From: Massilia sp. Root351
Lineage (GTDB): Bacteria; Pseudomonadota; Gammaproteobacteria; Burkholderiales; Burkholderiaceae_D
DNA: 64,000 nucleotides
Direction of reading: 5' to 3'
NCBI RefSeq assembly: GCF_001425045.1
Contig: NZ_LMDJ01000002.1
Coordinates: 62,001-126,000 of the forward strand
Position 1 is the stretch's first letter. Every line of letters starts with the position of its first letter. A program made the translations under genes and the position numbers. Below are positions 62,267-64,000 of this stretch, in pieces. A model generated the notes under the pieces. The model saw only the letters and a list, made by a program, of their open reading frames with translations. It searched no databases and was not told the origin of the DNA.

Positions 62267-64000
62267 ATGAATCTCGCTTTTCGCCCGCCGCGCCGGGGCT
62301 TGCTGCTGGCTTTGCTATTGCACGCGGGCCTGGCCGCCGTACCTGCCCGCGCCGATGTGTACGACGACATGCGGACCAAGTGGCTGAACCGCAGCGCGAG
62401 CGCGCCCGCCCTCGCGCCCGACGATCCCGACGTGGCCATGCAGGCTGCCGGCGGCAGTGCCGCCGCCACGCAGTACTGGAGCACGATGAACCGGGGCCCC
62501 GGCCGCACCGCGCTGTGGCCCGACTTGCCGCTGGGCGCAGTGTCGGCCAGTATCACTGCCAGCGTGGCGCGTTTGAGCACACTGATGGCGGCCTACCAGT
62601 CCGCCGCTTCGCCTTACTATCAGAATCCCGAGGTGCTGCAGGCAGCGCTGGAGGGGCTGGATTGGCTGCTGGCCAACGGGTATTCCGCCACCGGCACCGG
62701 CCATGACAACTGGTGGGACTGGCAGATCGGCGCTCCGGCCAATCTGAACAACCTCATGATGGCGAACTACAGCCTGCTGTCGCCGGCGCGTATCGCCGCG
62801 TGCATCGCCGCGATCGACCACTACGCGCCCGATCCGACGCGGCGCGCCAGCATGGATGGTTCGATTGCCGCCAACGCCATTGAGGAAGTGGGCGCCAACC
62901 GCCTGGACAAGGCGCTTGGCGCAGTGATGCGTGGCATATTGGGCAAGAGCGGCGCCAAGATCACGGCAGGGCGCGATGCGATCCCCGCGGCGTTGGCCTA
63001 CGTGGCCACCGGCGACGGCTACTACACCGACGGCAGCTTTATCCAGCACACGCACACGCCTTACGTGGGCGCCTACGGCACGGTGCTGCTGGCCGATATC
63101 AGCAAGCTGTATTACCTGCTGAACGACAGCCCCTGGTCCATCAGCACGGACCCGAACTACCTCAATCCCTACGACTGGGCGATGAACGCCTATCGCCCAT
63201 TCATCTTCGACGGCGCCATGATGGACAACCAGCGCGGCCGCAGCATTTCGCGCCAGGGCACGTCGGACCACCTTAGCGGCCGTGCGACCGTCAGTGCCCT
63301 GGCCGAGCTGGCACAGGTGCTGCCCGCAGCGCAGGCGCTGCAGCTGAAATCGGTGATCAAGGGCTGGGTGGAGCGCGACGGCAGCTTTGGAGAAAGCTAT
63401 TTCACGCCGCAGTACGGCTCCGGCGTGCCGGTGTTCGACATCGCGCTCATCAAGGCCATCCTGAACGATGCGGGCATCCCCTCGGCGCCGGAGGGCAACG
63501 AAACGCGCATCTTCCCGTCGGCCGACCGCGCCGTGTCGCGCGGCGACGGCTATGCCTTCGCCTTGTCGATGTTCTCCAAGCGCATCAGTGCCTTTGAATT
63601 CGGCAATGGCGAAAACAAGTTCGGCTGGTGGACCGGCATCGGCATGACCCAGCTCTATAACGCCGACCAGACCCAGTACGGCAACGACTTCTGGCCCACG
63701 GTCGACCTGCGGCGCCTGTCCGGCACCACGACCGACCGCAGTGGCGGCACGCCGGTGGCGTGGAAGCACTACGGCAACACCAAGAACGCCATCGGCGGCG
63801 CGGAACTGAACCGCCAGTTCGCCACCGCCGCCATGGAGTTCGCGCTGACCAACGCCACGGCCAGTACCCTGTCGGGCAAGAAGGCCTGGTTCCTGTTCGG
63901 CGACCGCATCGTCGCCGTCGGCACCGGCATCACCAGCACCGACGGCGTGCCGGTTGAAACCATTGTGGAAAACCGCCTGCTGAACGGAGCGGGCGACAAT
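62267..64000 (+). CDS. Polysaccharide lyase family 8 (hyaluronate/chondroitin/xanthan lyase type), N-terminal part
   Basis: The frame is open to the window end, giving the first 578 residues. A signal peptide (residues 1-29, ending ARA) is followed by the (alpha/alpha) toroid of PL8. Hallmarks are DNWWDWQIGAP with LNNLMMAN (from residue 147), then DGSFIQHTHTPYVGAYG with catalytic His261 and Tyr270, and GRSISR. The C-terminal sandwich begins near 520 and is cut. PL8 enzymes cleave uronic-acid-containing polymers by beta-elimination outside the cell. Substrate within the family is not resolved. The start has TTGGAG and lies after an AACGTT element. Confidence 0.92.
   Translation, partial: MNLAFRPPRRGLLLALLLHAGLAAVPARADVYDDMRTKWLNRSASAPALAPDDPDVAMQAAGGSAAATQYWSTMNRGPGRTALWPDLPLGAVSASITASVARLSTLMAAYQSAASPYYQNPEVLQAALEGLDWLLANGYSATGTGHDNWWDWQIGAPANLNNLMMANYSLLSPARIAACIAAIDHYAPDPTRRASMDGSIAANAIEEVGANRLDKALGAVMRGILGKSGAKITAGRDAIPAALAYVATGDGYYTDGSFIQHTHTPYVGAYGTVLLADISKLYYLLNDSPWSISTDPNYLNPYDWAMNAYRPFIFDGAMMDNQRGRSISRQGTSDHLSGRATVSALAELAQVLPAAQALQLKSVIKGWVERDGSFGESYFTPQYGSGVPVFDIALIKAILNDAGIPSAPEGNETRIFPSADRAVSRGDGYAFALSMFSKRISAFEFGNGENKFGWWTGIGMTQLYNADQTQYGNDFWPTVDLRRLSGTTTDRSGGTPVAWKHYGNTKNAIGGAELNRQFATAAMEFALTNATASTLSGKKAWFLFGDRIVAVGTGITSTDGVPVETIVENRLLNGAGDN

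Noticed and set aside
1..64000. CRISPR arrays, prophage, insertion sequences, tRNA or rRNA genes
   Set aside because: No regularly spaced repeat array, transposase, integrase or structural RNA was seen on either strand.

Overview
The window is GC-rich DNA, roughly two thirds G+C, from a Gram-negative bacterium. Gene content and protein style (TonB-dependent receptor, PEP-CTERM protein, many exported glycosidases, Xanthomonas-like L-fucose mutarotase) suggest a betaproteobacterium of the Oxalobacteraceae, such as Massilia or Duganella. The genus is inferred from protein style; no rRNA or tRNA gene was seen.

Layout. 1-3984: the end of a GH105 unsaturated uronyl hydrolase, a ferredoxin-reductase/PNPOx-like pair divergent from a LysR regulator, and a DsrE-like protein. 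3963-51161: a large glycan-utilisation island best read as a xyloglucan utilisation locus. It holds GH95 alpha-fucosidase, L-fucose mutarotase, two GH74 xyloglucanases (one with CBM2), a PEP-CTERM protein, GH97, a GH29 broken by an amber codon, GH42, GH5, GH3, a proton antiporter, a membrane-anchored AraC regulator, a XylR-type regulator, an orphan sugar-binding protein beside an SSS sodium/sugar symporter, an aldose epimerase, GH43 and GH31, GH39, GH2, a halogenase-like flavoprotein with an intact GH29, a TonB-dependent receptor, and a GH35 / GH31 alpha-xylosidase / halogenase-like operon. 51193-59543: accessory DNA with a lower-GC gene of unknown function, a GNAT fusion, a single-chain xanthine-dehydrogenase-like molybdoenzyme, a decayed secreted-protein gene and an AbiEii-type nucleotidyltransferase pair. 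59624-64000: an MFS transporter behind tandem LacI-type operators, PPK2, and the start of a PL8 polysaccharide lyase.

How it fits together. Secreted GH74 and GH5 enzymes would cut the glucan backbone. The TonB receptor would import oligosaccharides. Fucosidases (GH95, GH29), beta-galactosidases (GH35, GH42, GH2), alpha-xylosidase (GH31), arabinosidase/xylosidase (GH43, GH39) and beta-glucosidase (GH3) would take them apart in the periplasm. The SSS symporter, mutarotase and epimerase would handle the freed sugars.

The most useful observation is regulatory. Seven promoters across 34 kb share one architecture: two direct half-sites whose cores are exactly 22 bp apart, the proximal one ending at AATTG on the -35 box, then 17-18 bp to a -10 that is CACAAT in five of seven. 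This is how an AraC-family activator site usually looks, and the XylR-type protein at 25240 is the leading candidate to bind it. A different helically phased repeat precedes the second GH74 gene.
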